A stretch of DNA of 64,000 nucleotides, from contig NC_052354.1 of the NCBI RefSeq assembly GCF_009727055.1, positions 50,738,331-50,802,330 on the forward strand, read 5' to 3'. Every line of letters begins with the position of its first letter. Within the stretch, counting starts at the first letter, position 1. The notes under the pieces were generated by a model, which was not told the DNA's origin, did not search any database, and saw only the letters and a program-made list of their open reading frames with translations. A program made the position numbers and the translations under genes. Source of the DNA: Benincasa hispida (Eukaryota; Streptophyta; Magnoliopsida; Cucurbitales; Cucurbitaceae). Positions 33,441 through 45,692 of the stretch are shown here, piece by piece.

Positions 33441-35127
33441 TGATGTGTGGTTGATGCGATGAAATAATGGTGGATAATGCGATGGTGGTGTATGCGTTGT
33501 GCATACAAGTTTTCCTAGCAAAATCCAAGTATAAATTCTACTAGGTTGCCTGGTAAGCCCAGGGTCGAACATAGGGACTAAGGAGACAGTATGGGACAAT
33601 GATTTTAGATTTCTTTGCAGTGACAAATAAAACAATGCGTTGGTTGGTATCTTTGTTTAATGTATAGATTCTATGCGGCGAACTTGAGAAAAGAGTTAAT
33701 AACGACGAAAGTTACGATGAGTATGTGGGGGAACAGGTTGAGAAGGTATTTAGCTAGCACTTCCTGAGGTTGCGTTCAAGCTATGCGATCATGCTACACA
33801 CATACAACAACAATTCATCTTCCAATGTAAATGCTATAGTTCCTACTTTTAGGATGCCTGCGATGTATACGATGATGTCTATAGGACTTATTCCTAAGTC
33901 TCTATTTCTTGCCTATGCAATGATGAATACTGCACACAGGTACAAGGTGACCGCATACCATCATATCCTATCTCTAGGGTGCATGCGATGCGTTAATAGC
34001 AAATAGAACTTATTCCTAAGCTTCTATCTCTTGATTATGCGGTTCTAATCTAACTCTCCCTAGCCTAGATTCTAATATGACTTTTCCAAGCCTAGATTCT
34101 ATCCTTAGATCACCCTCCCGAGCATTTCTAAAGGACGAATGACACATACTTAATACAAGATGATCGCATAAAGTGAAGATCTTAGGTCATGCTAGCTAAG
34201 TGCTTCTCAACCCATTCGATAGTTTAGTTACTCATGCATACTGTAAAGAGAGTGAACAGATATAGAGATGTAAATTCCATTTTATAAATAAGATCAGAAT
34301 ACAGAATGACAATGGAAATAGAGATAGAGAGCCTGGTAGCAATGTCTTGCATCCCAAGGCTTTTACACTGAGTTTCTCTACTTTGCTCAAAGAATGTTCT
34401 TCTTCTGCAAGAGTCGACCCTCTCTCTGTTCTCAACGCTTCTTGCCACTATTTCGAGTTAACCAGGATGATCTTTCGGCGTATTCTCCCTTCACTCGCCT
34501 TCGCCTTCTAAGTATATAAAATTACAGACTACGACTATCTAAGTATATGGTGAAGAAGAACTCTAAATTCTAAATAGCGGAACCGAACTCCTTTAAGGAA
34601 GGTGGCCTTCGGTATTTATAGAGCTTCAGGGTGAAGAGCTTTTTCTCTCAAATGATTGCACTGATGGGATGTCATTAATTCTCTGTTTGATGCGCCGATT
34701 AATTGTCACCGAAAAGTTGAGTGTACTTGCTACAGTGTGTCATTAACAGCTTGTCAACTAAATTCGGATTCGACCATCATCAGTTTTCTATCCCATCGTG
34801 ATTTATTAAGCTTTCACCTTGATGCGCCGTCTCTATGTAGCCACCTGTTTGAGCAGATTTTTGTGAGCGCATAGGATCGCATAGCCTTGTGGTTGCAATT
34901 TTTTAATGTGATCGGATGCTGAATTCTTTGGATCGCAACTCTACCTTGTGCCAATGCATTTTCCTGCACAAAATACATAAATTAGCTGTTTTAATGCAAT
35001 GGACGCATGCGATCACAATGTTCTAAACTTAACGCTTTTGGACACAATTTTATATATTTTTACCATCACAATCCTTCATTGTTTTATATCTTTGTGCTGT
35101 AATAACATGCATTTCTACCCGTTATCA
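33441..35127 (-). mobile_element. G2 3' LTR
   Basis: Plus-strand text TGATGTGTGGTTGATGCG ... CCCGTTATCA. Short frames such as 33770-34006 are non-coding LTR sequence; the same frame recurs at 44238-44477 only because the LTR is duplicated. Confidence 0.95.
34613..34621 (-). promoter_or_regulatory. TATA box in G2 3' LTR
   Basis: CTATAAATA on the minus strand, 507 bp into the LTR. Confidence 0.65.
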
Positions 35128-35140
35128 CATCCCCAAATTT
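35128..35140 (-). promoter_or_regulatory. G2 polypurine tract
   Basis: AAATTTGGGGATG on the minus strand directly before the LTR start TGATAACGGG. The preceding text 'gaggacaagcattg' is the usual context in this group. Confidence 0.85.
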
Positions 35141-36480
35141 AAAACAATGCTTGTCCTCAAGCATAAAATAAAAATTTTTCTCTAGAAAGTCAGCGCCTTT
35201 TTCTTTCCTAGATTCCTCGAGGTGCCTTATTCAAATCCTATGTACCAAAATCTTCTTAATTCCTATCCAGGTCTCTTCTTAAAATATTTCTAAAATTTAG
35301 AGACCGTAAGTTTAACCTTAAAAAAAGACTTTACTTGTTTCCAGGATATTGCATGATTTATTTCATAAAAAAAACTTTTTCAACTGGGGTGTTTTCAAAT
35401 GATTTTTATCCTTACGTAGTTTAGATATTCTTTCAATGACCTTGCGCTAATCCAAGTGCCTAGCCTTTGTTTTGGCTTGCCCCCACGATGTCATGCGAGC
35501 ATCAAACTACGAGCAAGACGCTTGTTCTCAGTCTAAACTCATGCCCATTTGGCAGTGGAGTTGTGATTATTTTATTTATGCGTTGATCACGATTCTTACC
35601 TTCGTTTTGGCTTGTCCCCACGGGTGTCATGCGGACATCCAACTACGAGTAGGATCTGATCGCAACGTTATGATTTTCTTTTTTGTAATGCCTAAAAATA
35701 GCAAGGTTGAAAATAAATACTGCACCCCCAAATTTAAACGCAGCAATGTCCTCATTGCTGAAAGATTGAAAGAATTCATGCTTACCCTTAGGAGGTTTCG
35801 TAAAAGTCAGTTTGAAAGAAAGCTGGTGGACTAGTAACTTTTAGAAATATTTCATGAATTGACTGTTCCTAAAATTAAGTTGACTCTAGTGCATGTGATG
35901 AAAAATAGAGGCATGCGTTTCATCATTGAAATCATAATTGGCGAAGAAAAACAATGCAGTGACTCACTAAATTAATCAATGTTTAATGATTGCGCCGACT
36001 AAAGAGGATGCGATGATAAAATTATCAAAGTTAAAATGCGATGCGAGAGTACAAAATTTGGAATAGACAAAGTTAAGGAAAGATACAACCCCCAAATTTG
36101 CTCTGTCGCCCGCATTATTTTTGATTGCATCCTTCTTTGCGGCAAGCCAATTTCTTCAATTGCAATGGTTGTCCTAGCTAATCCCATCTTTCGGTTATCA
36201 TGTAGCTCCCTCGGAATCGTTCACCACTATTGTTGCAAAAAAACATCGAGAGGGTCAAATGAAAGACAAAGTTAACAAAATAGACTTTTTTTTAAGATGT
36301 AGAGGAATAAAAGGATATGATAATGGGTATGAAGAGGTAGAATTGAGTTCATGAATTGAAGGTTCCAAAGATACTTCACAAGAATTGCGTCCCTGATGAA
36401 ATTGAATCGCATGATTGTGCAGGGACCACCCACTTCTTTTTCAGTCAGAATTCCTCAGGTGCACGGAGGTGTTCTCACGA
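35141..36480 (-). other. G2 3' untranslated region with extra PPT-like motifs
   Basis: Non-coding between pol and PPT. Two further minus-strand motifs, TAAATTTGGGGGTGC at 35722-35736 and CAAATTTGGGGG at 36089-36100. Two copies (about 35468-35515, 35605-35655) of the 'gcatgacayc ... gcaagccaaaac' block also present in the compound's 3' region. Confidence 0.7.
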
Positions 36481-39400
36481 TGCTAGTTTTTTCCGTGATA
36501 TATTTTGACTCTTTGCCCATTGACTTTGAATGCGTTTGTCCCATCCTCATTGGATAACTCAACTGCTCTATGTGGGAATACCTCTCTGATTATAAAGGGT
36601 CGGGACCAGCGTGACTTTAATTTACCGGGAAAGAGTCGTAGCCACGAATTGAATAATAAGAACTTTTGTTCGACTCAGAGATTCTTCTCGCATAAGTTTT
36701 GTGATGCCAACGTTTTGCGCGCTCCTTGTAGATTTTGGAATTCTCGTATGCGTGAGTTCTCCATTCCTCAAGCTCGACCAGCTGAAGTTTCTTTGCTTCC
36801 CCTGCAACCTTTAAGTCAAAATTGAGTTTTTTCACTGCCCACGGTGCTTTGTGCTCCAACTCGAGCGGTAAATGACATGTCTTTCCGAACACCAGCGCAT
36901 ACGGGGACATGCCTATAGGTGTCTTATAGGCGGTTCTGTATGCCACAAGGCATCGTCCAGCTTCATTGCCCAATCTTTACATGAAGGTCTCACCACCCTC
37001 TCTAATATCAGCTTGATCTCCCTGTTGGACACTTCAGCTTGACCATTTGTTTGTGTATGGTATGTGGTGGCCACCTTATGGAGGATATTATATTTGAGCA
37101 GAAAATTGTTGACGATGTGATTAACAAAGTGAGAGCCTTCATCACTTATTATGGCATGTGGAGTGCCAAAACGAGTGAAAATATTTTTCCTTAAAAACTT
37201 GGAGATTACCGACGCATCGCTTGTGACGCACGATACCGCTTCTACCCATTTGGAAACGTAGTCGACGACCGATATAATGTATTTGTGACCATTTGATGGT
37301 GAAAATGGTCCCATGAAGTCTATGCACCAGATGTCGAATAATTCCAATTTTAAGATGATGTTCATGGGCATCGCATGCTTCCAGGAAATGTTTCCCGTGC
37401 GTTGGCACTGGTCATATTTCATTGCATAGTCTCTTGCATCCTTAAATAAAGTTGGCCAAAAATACCTACTTTGTAGCACCTTTGCTGCTGTGCGTTGGCC
37501 TCTAAAGTGTCTTCCATGTGGCAAGTCATGGCATTGTGATAATATGCATTGGTGAGCAACGTCTGGTATGCATAGACACAAAATCTGGTTTGATCCCCTC
37601 TTATAAAGATTTGGCTCGTCCTAATAATAGATCTACATTCATGTCTGAGTCGCCTCTTCTGGTGGGCTGTGTAATCCTCAGGGAATTGTTCGCAAACCAG
37701 AAAATTGACCACGTCCGCTACCATGGTAATTCTTCAATTTTAAATAACTGGTCGTCTGGGAAAGTTGCGTTCACCTCTAACTGGTTGCGGTCAACTTCTG
37801 AATTTTCTAATCTAGATAAATGGTCCGCAACCTGGTTCTCCGTCCCCTTGAGATCAATGATTTCCATGTTGAATTCTTAAAGGAGGAGAACCCATCGACT
37901 CAATCTCAGCTTCGCATCTTTCTTTGTCATCAAATATTTTATCGCCGAGTGGTCAATGTGAATGATTACTTAGTTCCTAGCAAGTAAGCTCTGAATTTTT
38001 CCAACACAAATATCACCGCAAGCATTTTTTTTTTCTGTGGTAGTGTAATTTGTTTGAGCAGGGTTCAAGGTTTTACTCGCATATACGATGGGGTGTAGCA
38101 TTGTTTTCTTTTTTTGCGCCAGCACTGCCACCATCACATAACCGCTTGCATCGCACATTAGTTCAAAGGGTTGTGTCCAGTTCGGTGCGATAAACACAGG
38201 TGTGGTTATTAATGCTTGCTTCAGTATCTTGAATTCTTTAAGGCATTGGTCATCAAAGTCAAATGCTCTTTCTACCTCTAGCAACGCTCTTAATGGTCGT
38301 GCAATCTTTGAAAAGTCTTTCATAAAACGTCGATAAAAGCCAACATGTCCTAAGAAGCTCCTGATAGCCTTCACATTTGCTAGAGGTGGGAGCTTTTCAA
38401 TCACCTCAATCTTCGCCTTGTCTACCTCTAGCCCATCCTTGGAGACTTTGTGCCCCAGTATAATACCTTCCTTCACCATGAAGTGGCATTTCTCCCAGTT
38501 CAGCACAAGGTTCGTCTCTTCACATCTCTTTAGTATCTTTTCTAGATTTTTGAGACAGACTTCGTACATTTGCCCATACACCGAGAAGTCGTCCATGAAA
38601 ATTTCTACAGAATCTTCAAGATACTCAGAAAAGATGGCCATCATACACCTCTGAAAAGTGCTCGACACATTGCATAGGCTGAACGGCATGCATCGAAACG
38701 CAAATGTTCCATAAGGGCAGGTGAATGTGGTTTTCTCTTGATCTTTAGAACCAATCATGATTTGGTTATAACCGGCATATCCATCCAAGAAATAGTAGTA
38801 ATCATTTCCTGCTAGGCATTCTAGCATCTGGTCGATAAAAGGCAAGCGGAAATGATTCTTCTTCGTTACCGCATTCAGTTTGCGGTAGTCTATGCAAATC
38901 CGCTAGTTAGTGACGATCCTCATTGGTATTAGTTCATTATTTGCATTTGGGACTACTGTCATCCCTTCTTTCTTCAACACACATTGCACGGGGCTGACCC
39001 ACGTGCTGTCGGCGATTGGATAGATAATCCTTGCGTCCAACCATTTGATTATTTCCTTCTTCATGACCTCCTTCATCGCAGGGTTGAGTCTGTGTTGATG
39101 TTTGATTGATCCTTTTTTATTGTCCTCGAGATGTATCCAGTGCATACAATATGCGGGGCTGATTCCTCTCATGTCTGCTAACGTCCAGTCGATTTCTTTT
39201 ATGTACTTTTTCAGGATGCTCAGCAGCGCATTCTCTTGATCTTCATTAAGTGCAGAGGAAATTATTACTGGTAGCATTTGATTCTGCCCCAGAAAAGCAT
39301 ACTTTAGGTGGTTTGGAAGAGTATTCAGCTTTACTATCGGTGGTTGTTCCAAGGATGGTTTTGGTGTTTGTGTTTCGTCATTCATTGTCAGCTTTTCTTC

Positions 39401-40183
39401 TTTGGTTGTTTCTATGATCGCATTGTAGGCTGCTATGGATGTGGTCGCATCCTTATCTTGATTTTCATCTTCAGACTTTTCTTCTTCATTCAAACTGGGT
39501 TCATCATCGGACTTAGTGAGGTCTTCTTCTTTCGAATATTTCATGGCTCTGATAATATCAAACCTGATCTTTTGTCCATTCACACTCAGTGTGATCTCTC
39601 CCTTGTACACATCAATCTGAGCGCGACCAGTGGACAAAAATGGTCGTCCCAGGATGATGGGCACATCCTTGTCCGCTTCATAATCTAGGATGATGAAGTC
39701 TTCCGGTAATATAAACTTGTCAATTGTGACCAAGACATCCTTCACCTTTCCTTCTGGATGCACAAGAGATCTATCAGCTAGCTGAAGAGTCACCGTCGTG
39801 GGTGCCAGTTACCCCACATTCAGCTTCTTAAAAATCGAAAGGGGTATTAAGTTGATGTTGGCCCCAAGATCGCAAAGCGCTTGACCAATGTATAACCCGT
39901 CGATCAAGCAGGGTATTGTGAAATTTCTGGGGTCGCGCATTTTCGGTGGAATTATGGACTTTGAACTTTGCCTCAATGCCACCGTTGCGAACTTACCGGT
40001 GCTTCTTTTCTTCGTCACCATATCCTTCAGAAACTTTGCAAACTTTGGCATCTGTTCAATCGCTTCAGTGAAGGGAATGTTGATATGCAACTGTTTCAGC
40101 ATGTCCATGAAACGTTGATATTGCACTTCATCATTTTTCTTCTTTTTAAGTCTTTGGGGGAATGGTGGCAGCTGTATTTTCAC
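36481..40183 (-). pseudogene. G2 pol: protease, RT, RNase H, integrase
   Basis: Protease: ALCDLGANINLIPLS near 39870. The 39793-38903 frame covers the protease end (PIILGRPFLSTGRAQIDV) and RT fingers, ending in a TAG where most relatives have Trp. 38845-37970: DGYAGYNQI, the RT box VEIFMDDFSVYG, SFLGHVGFYRRF, then RNase H to YTTTEKK, shifted at a T-run near 38028. 37581-36913: integrase with Asp in CIDFMGPF, Asp in ISDEGSHF, Glu in QAEVSNREIK; the first Cys of the second CxxC pair is Tyr (YDQCQR). 36973-36617: C-terminal [18 protein letters not shown]. Confidence 0.95.
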
Positions 40184-40419
40184 GGTTCCCTATTCTATTG
40201 GCTTCAAAGTGGACGCAATCTCCAGTTCCATTGTCTTCTGTTCTTCTGTTTCTTCTTGGGTCAACGAGGTCTGTGGTTCCATCGAAATTGGAGCAGTCCT
40301 ACTCGGCTCTTTCTTCTCCTCCACCACTGTCTTTCTGCTTCGCAATGTCACAACTTGACATTGCTCCTTCCCCGTACTTCCTGGGTTGTGCAGGAGCTCT
40401 ATTGAACTCAGTAGTGCCC

Positions 40420-41678
40420 CTAGCGGTCTACTTTTGAGTTCGCCCCAATCTGTCCTATCTGAATTTCAAGATTGTGGATAGACGTCGCTTGATTCTGAAG
40501 CACTGTTTCATTCTTTTTAATACATTGCTTCAGTAAGCTCTCCAAAGATGAAAATTGCGGCACCTGTAAACTACTGGCTTGATTTTGCGTTTGATCGTTC
40601 ATTCGTGGGAAAAATCCTAGTGGCCCTTCTTTTTGCTCCATTGGTTGAAAATTTTGTTGTTGATTTTTCCACGCGAAGTTAGGGTGGTTTCTCCACCCAG
40701 GGTTGTACGCATTGGAAAACGGATTATTGTTCACGAAATAAACAGACTGTGGGTTCCTTGGACACTTTTCCATTGGATGGCCTTCACTGCATGTAGCACA
40801 ACTTGCGCTCGCTTGGTCGATTGCGTTAACTTGCCCCCTTTGCGTTCCTGGGCTACTGATTGCGATTCCTTGTATCAAATTCGTCATCGCAGTCATTTGG
40901 TTTTGCAAAGAAGCGATGGCCTCATTATTTGTGTCACTGTCTTTAATTCTCAGTCTTTGATCACTTTCTCTCCAGTCTTTGTGATTTTTCAAAATGCGAT
41001 CAAGTATGTTCTTAGCCTCATCGTATGTTTTGTCAAGTAGACCTCCAGTGCTGTCGCATTGGCAACCGTTTGCGATGCAGGGTTCAAACCGTGGTAGAAA
41101 ATTTCCATCTGTAGACAATCTGGTAAGCCATTATGCGGGCAATCTCTTACCAGCCTTTCAAACCTCGCCCAAGTGTCATTGAGCAATTCGTCGATATCCT
41201 GTTCAAAATTGGTAATCGGCTTCCTCCTTCTAGCGTTCTCCGTCGGGGGGAAGTACTTCTTCATGAACTTCTCCATTACCTATTCCCATGATGTAATCTC
41301 TCCTAGTTTGAGAGAATAAGCCCATTTCTGTGACTGGTCACACAACGAAAATGGGAACAGCGTTAATCAAACCTCCTCAGCGGAGATGTTTGGGAACACA
41401 AACGTATTGCAGATTTCAATAAAACTCTAGAGGTGGGCATGCGAATCCTCGCCACGTCTATCGCCAAACTGTCCGGCAGTTTGAATCATCTGCAGCATCA
41501 TCGGTTTCATCTCGAACCTCGATCTGTCTAAAGCTGGCCTCATGATTCCTGATGAGAAATCATAAAGGTTGGGCAACGCATAGTCCCGGATGGGCCTATT
41601 ACGGTCGTTCGCCAAGAGGATGGGGTTCACCATGATATTATTTGCATTTGGTGCTCTGTCTTCTAGTTGCTCCGCCAT
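40420..41678 (-). pseudogene. G2 gag
   Basis: ATG at 41678 (MAEQLEDRAPNANNIMVNPI), then DYALPNLYDFSSGIMRPALD. Frame changes near 41430 and 41100. Core text MEKFMKKYFPPTENARRR, DTWARFERLVRDCPHNGLPD, MEIFYHGLNPASQTV, then LDKTYDEAKNILDRI. Zinc site CATCSEGHPMEKCPRN (C-x2-C-x3-H-x4-C) and a Gln/Asn-rich tail (WKNQQQNFQPMEQKEG). It precedes the protease. Confidence 0.93.
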
Positions 41679-41890
41679 GTTGGGATCTTTCTCTTGTTGT
41701 CGCTGGCGGCTGTTTCTTCTTCTTCTTTAGAAAGTTCTCTTAATCTCTGGGTTGTAATTGGGCTCAGGATTTTGTCCTTCACTCATATGATGCCCGCTTC
41801 TTCCCTTACCTAAGGAGAAGCGGTGAACAGAGACAGAAAGTCTGCAAAGAAAATAAAAAAGTTACCGTTAGCACAACTTGTACTTCCGTA

Positions 41891-41909
41891 GTCCCCGACA
41901 ACGACGCCA
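41891..41909 (-). promoter_or_regulatory. G2 primer-binding site (Asp-tRNA type)
   Basis: On the minus strand TTGGCGTCGTTGTCGGGGAC, differing from the Athila-type site at about two C-to-T positions. It lies a few bases from the 5' LTR end at 41916. Confidence 0.85.
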
Positions 41910-41968
41910 AAAACTTGATGTATGGTTGATGCGATGAAATAATTGTGGATAATATGATGGTGGTGTAT

Positions 41969-43959
41969 TGGTATGATAATTTGTGAATGAAATTATGCGA
42001 TGCATGTCTTAGGTTATGCATTTGTTCTCATGCATCGATGGTCATGCGTTGGAATGGAATATATGCGTTGATCTCATATGCAATGACCATGCGTTCCTGT
42101 CACAAGTTTTCTTGCGCTCTTGCCAAGTATAACGAGAACGAAAGTTTCTCGAGTGATCCGAGGTCGAACTCAGGGACTTGTAGCTAAATGGTATGCAACG
42201 AATAAATAAAAAGAATGATGAGGGTGATAAGCTATACACTACTTCTACTCCTAACGAGTAGATTAAGCGGTGGAAGTGTGACTGAGAGTAGAGACACGAC
42301 AACTATTAAGCATAGTAAAATGCATGGAAAAATAGATGAAAAGGCGAGGATGTTCTTCACTGCAACACTAAACTTGACCGCAAGGGCAACCCCAACCACG
42401 CAAGCTATGCGATCATGCTATACATACTTGACGTAGATGCATGCGATGATTATGCGATAGTGTTGAGAAGCCTATTTCTAAGCCCCCATATGCCCGCTCA
42501 CGTGCTCTCACACATAAGCGAGATGACCGCATACCACCATATCCTACTTAAAGGGTGCATACGCTGTGTAGTAGCAAACATAGCTTATTCCTAAGTTCCA
42601 CATTCTTGCTTATGCGATCCAATACGCTCTGCTGAGACTTAGATTTGGATTTTAGACTACTCTCCCAAGTATGCCTAAATGATGAATGACGCGCTCATAA
42701 GACAAGGTAATCGCATAAACCTGGCTGACGTAAGATTATTCCTATCTCTAGTGAACACTTGCTTACACTGCTTAATGCGACCAACCACTTACCTTCTCGG
42801 GCTGTTAGTTGCTGCTGATTCTACTCATAGACAAGCAATGCGTCTGCTTATAGACAAGCGTTGCTACAGCTTCACACTAAGCAAATAAGGTTTTCTCACA
42901 ACACTCGCGCAACGCACACCTTCCGGTGGTTTGCTACATGCTTCATATTCCTATGTCGCATGATTAAGTATGCGATACTCTGAAAATCTTACTTAGTGAT
43001 GCAATGAAAGTAAAGGATGCTAAGTAAATAAAGATGGAGATGGAATCGAAGGAAAATATAGAAATGCATTGATCATAAAATGTATTAATTCCTTAAGCCA
43101 AAATGTAATACAATACAAGGAAAGAAGAGAAATGGAGGGCCAGCTGAAAGCAATATCTTGCTTCCAGTAAATGTGTGTCAAGGCTACCGGTGGTGCCATG
43201 GATGGGCGGTGGAGTAGACCCTTTCGAGCTCTAACTCCAACGAAGGCTCCAGTCGTCACTTGGAATGATTGAAGGGGATGAAGAACTCTCAAGCTATCTT
43301 TTCACACTTTGATCTGGATCACAAGGATCCACTTGAAGGTAGAAACTTGGATGATTTAAAATTCTGCTCAACGACCTTTATTTATAGAGCTTGCTCGCCG
43401 ACAACATTAAAGGACCTGCTCTAAATTTGACACTCATGGCGTGATGGTCCTTTTCTGAATCTTTGTGGCTAACGGTGTGGTAGATGAAATGTCAACATCA
43501 TCTTTTTTATAATCCCAATCTATGCATTCATGCTTGTATTCCACCAACCTTGTATTCATCCCTTCTATTATGGTTGTTATCTATAGCCGCAATCTCTTTG
43601 CGATGACCGCATTCGCTTGACGATTGCAACTTCTATGCAATGGACGCATGTGGTTAATGGCCACAACATCCATGCATCGAACGTATGCGCTCGCCTCTGC
43701 GATGGAGAGATTCCCTGCATGCGGTCGTCTTTGCAATAGGCTGGCTTCCGCATATGGGATCGCTTTTTGCGGTTGCTAGAAAAATAAATAATTGAATGCA
43801 TAATAACACGTAATAGTGGGTTAGTCGAGATTCTTAATGCCGATAGACGCAAACTCGTTTTCTCATGAATTCCTAACATAATTGCCGCATATTCTACTTA
43901 ACAACCCTCATAATTCTAAATAAAAGGCCTATAATGACGTGCATTTCTGCTCGTCATCA
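41969..43959 (-). mobile_element. Solo gypsy LTR inserted in G2's 5' LTR
   Basis: 1,991 bp, TGGTATGATAA ... CGTCATCA on the plus strand, flanked by TGTAT (41964-41968 and 43960-43964). No PBS, PPT or coding sequence. On the minus strand it starts TGATGACGAGCAG and shares long blocks with the LTR at 22810-24409, so it is the same subfamily. A solo LTR arises by recombination between the two LTRs of a full element. Confidence 0.93.
43379..43387 (-). promoter_or_regulatory. TATA box in solo LTR
   Basis: CTATAAATA on the minus strand, 573 bp into the LTR. Confidence 0.6.
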
Positions 43960-45084
43960 TGTATGCGTTGTGCATGCAAGTTTTTATAGCAAAATCCAAG
44001 TATAAATTCTATTAGGTTGCCTAGTAAGCCCAGGGTCGAATACAGGGACTAAGAAGACAGTATGCGACAGTGATTTCAGATTTCTTTGCAGTGACAAATA
44101 AAACAATGCGTTGGTTGTTATGTCTGTTTAATGTATAGATTCTATGCGGTGGACTTGAGAAAAGAGTTAATAATGACAAAATTTACAATGAGTATGGGGG
44201 AGAACAGGTTGAGAAGGTATTTAGCTAGCACTTCCTGATGTTGCGTTCAAGCTATGCGATCATGCTACACACATACAACAATAATTCATCTTCCAATGTA
44301 AATGCTATAGTTCCTACTTTTAGGATGCATGCGATGTATGCGATGATGTCTATAGGACTTATTCCTAAGTCTCTATTTCTTGCCTATGCAATGATGAATG
44401 CTGCATACAGGTACAAGGTGACCGCATACCATCATATCCTATCTCTAGGGTGCATGCGATGCATTAATAGCAAATAGAACTTATTCCTAAGATTCTATCT
44501 CTTGATTATGCGGTTCTAATCTCACTCTCCCGAGCCTAGATTCTAATCTGACTTTTCCAAGCCTAGATTCTATCCTTAGACCACCCTCTCGAGCATCTCT
44601 AAAGGACGAATGATGCATACAAAATACAAGATGATCGCATAAAGTGAAGATCTCAGGTCATGCTAGCTAAGTGCTTCTCAACCCATTTGATAGTTTAGTT
44701 ACTCATGCATATTGTAAAGAGAGTGAACAGATATAGAGATGCAAATTCCATTTTATAAATAAGATCAGAATATAGAATGACAATGGAAATAGAGATAAAG
44801 AGCTTGGTAGCAATGTCTTGCATCCCAAGGCTTTTACACTGAGTTTCTCTACTTTACTCAAAGGATGTTCTTGCTTCCGCAAGAGTCGGCCCTCTCTCTA
44901 TTCTCAACGCTTCTGGGCACTCTTTCGAGTTAACGAGGACGATCTTTCGGCGTATTCTCCCTTCACTCGCCTTCGCCTTCTAAGTATATAAAATTACAGA
45001 CTACGACTATCTAAGTATATGGTGAAGAAGAACTCTAAATTCTGAATAGTGGAACTGAACTCCTTTAACGAAGGTGGCCTTCGG

Positions 45085-45093
45085 TATTTATAG
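45085..45093 (-). promoter_or_regulatory. TATA box in G2 5' LTR
   Basis: CTATAAATA on the minus strand, 505 bp from the LTR start. Confidence 0.65.
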
Positions 45094-45679
45094 AGCTTCA
45101 GGGTAAAGAGATTTTTCTCTCAAATGATTGCACGATGGGAATCTCATTAATTCTCTGTCTAATACACAAATTAATTGTCACCGAAAAGTTGAGTGAACTT
45201 GTTAGAGTGTGTCGTTAACGACTTGTTAACTAAATTCAGATTCGACCGTCATCAGCTTTTTTGTCCCATCGTGATTTATTAAGCTTTCACCTTGATGAGC
45301 CGTCTCTATGCGACCACCTTCTTGAGCAAAATTTTCGCGAACGCATACGATTGCATAACCTCACGGTCACAATCTTTTAATGCACTCGGACGCTGAATTC
45401 TTTGGATCGCAACTTTGCCTTGTGCCAATGCATTTTCCTGCACAAAATACACAAATTAGCTGCTTTATGCGATGGACGCATGCGATTGCAATGTTTTAAA
45501 CTTAACTCTTTTGGACACGATTTTATATATTTTTACCACAATCCTTCATTGTTTTATATCTTTGTGCTGTAATAACGTGCAATTCTGCCCGTTATCAGTA
45601 GCTGATCGGCGTAAAGCAAGGACATGACTTTTGCTGAATTGCCTTAGTAGAGGATATGCTTGAGGAAAAGCATATATCT

Positions 45680-45692
45680 AAATTTGGGGGTG
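45680..45692 (+). promoter_or_regulatory. Polypurine tract of the gypsy compound
   Basis: AAATTTGGGGGTG abutting the LTR start TGATAACTGG at 45693. Confidence 0.8.

Larger units (their letters stand above)
33441..45597 (-). mobile_element. G2: complete Athila-like gypsy element nested in the compound
   Basis: Minus-strand element with GTAGC on both sides (33436-33440, 45598-45602). The 3' LTR is 33441-35127 (1,687 bp). The 5' LTR is 41916-45597 interrupted by a solo LTR; removing the insert and one TSD leaves 1,686 bp. The LTRs are about 93% identical by eye. PPT next to the 3' LTR, Asp-type PBS next to the 5' LTR, gag and full pol between. No accessory ORF. A nonsense codon and frameshifts inactivate it. 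Without the insert it is about 10.2 kb. Confidence 0.95.
41916..45597 (-). mobile_element. G2 5' LTR, interrupted
   Basis: Composed of 41916-41968 and 43965-45597 around the solo LTR. Both ends match the 3' LTR (TGATGTATGG ... CCCGTTATCA). The TATA box is at 45085-45093. Confidence 0.93.

Noticed and set aside
33770..34006. A 78-codon frame that recurs almost unchanged at 44238-44477
   Set aside because: Both lie in the two LTRs of G2; the conservation is that of the LTR pair, not of a protein.
39308..39688. Plus-strand frames opposite G2 pol
   Set aside because: Antisense shadows of the protease/RT coding sequence, with no domain of their own.
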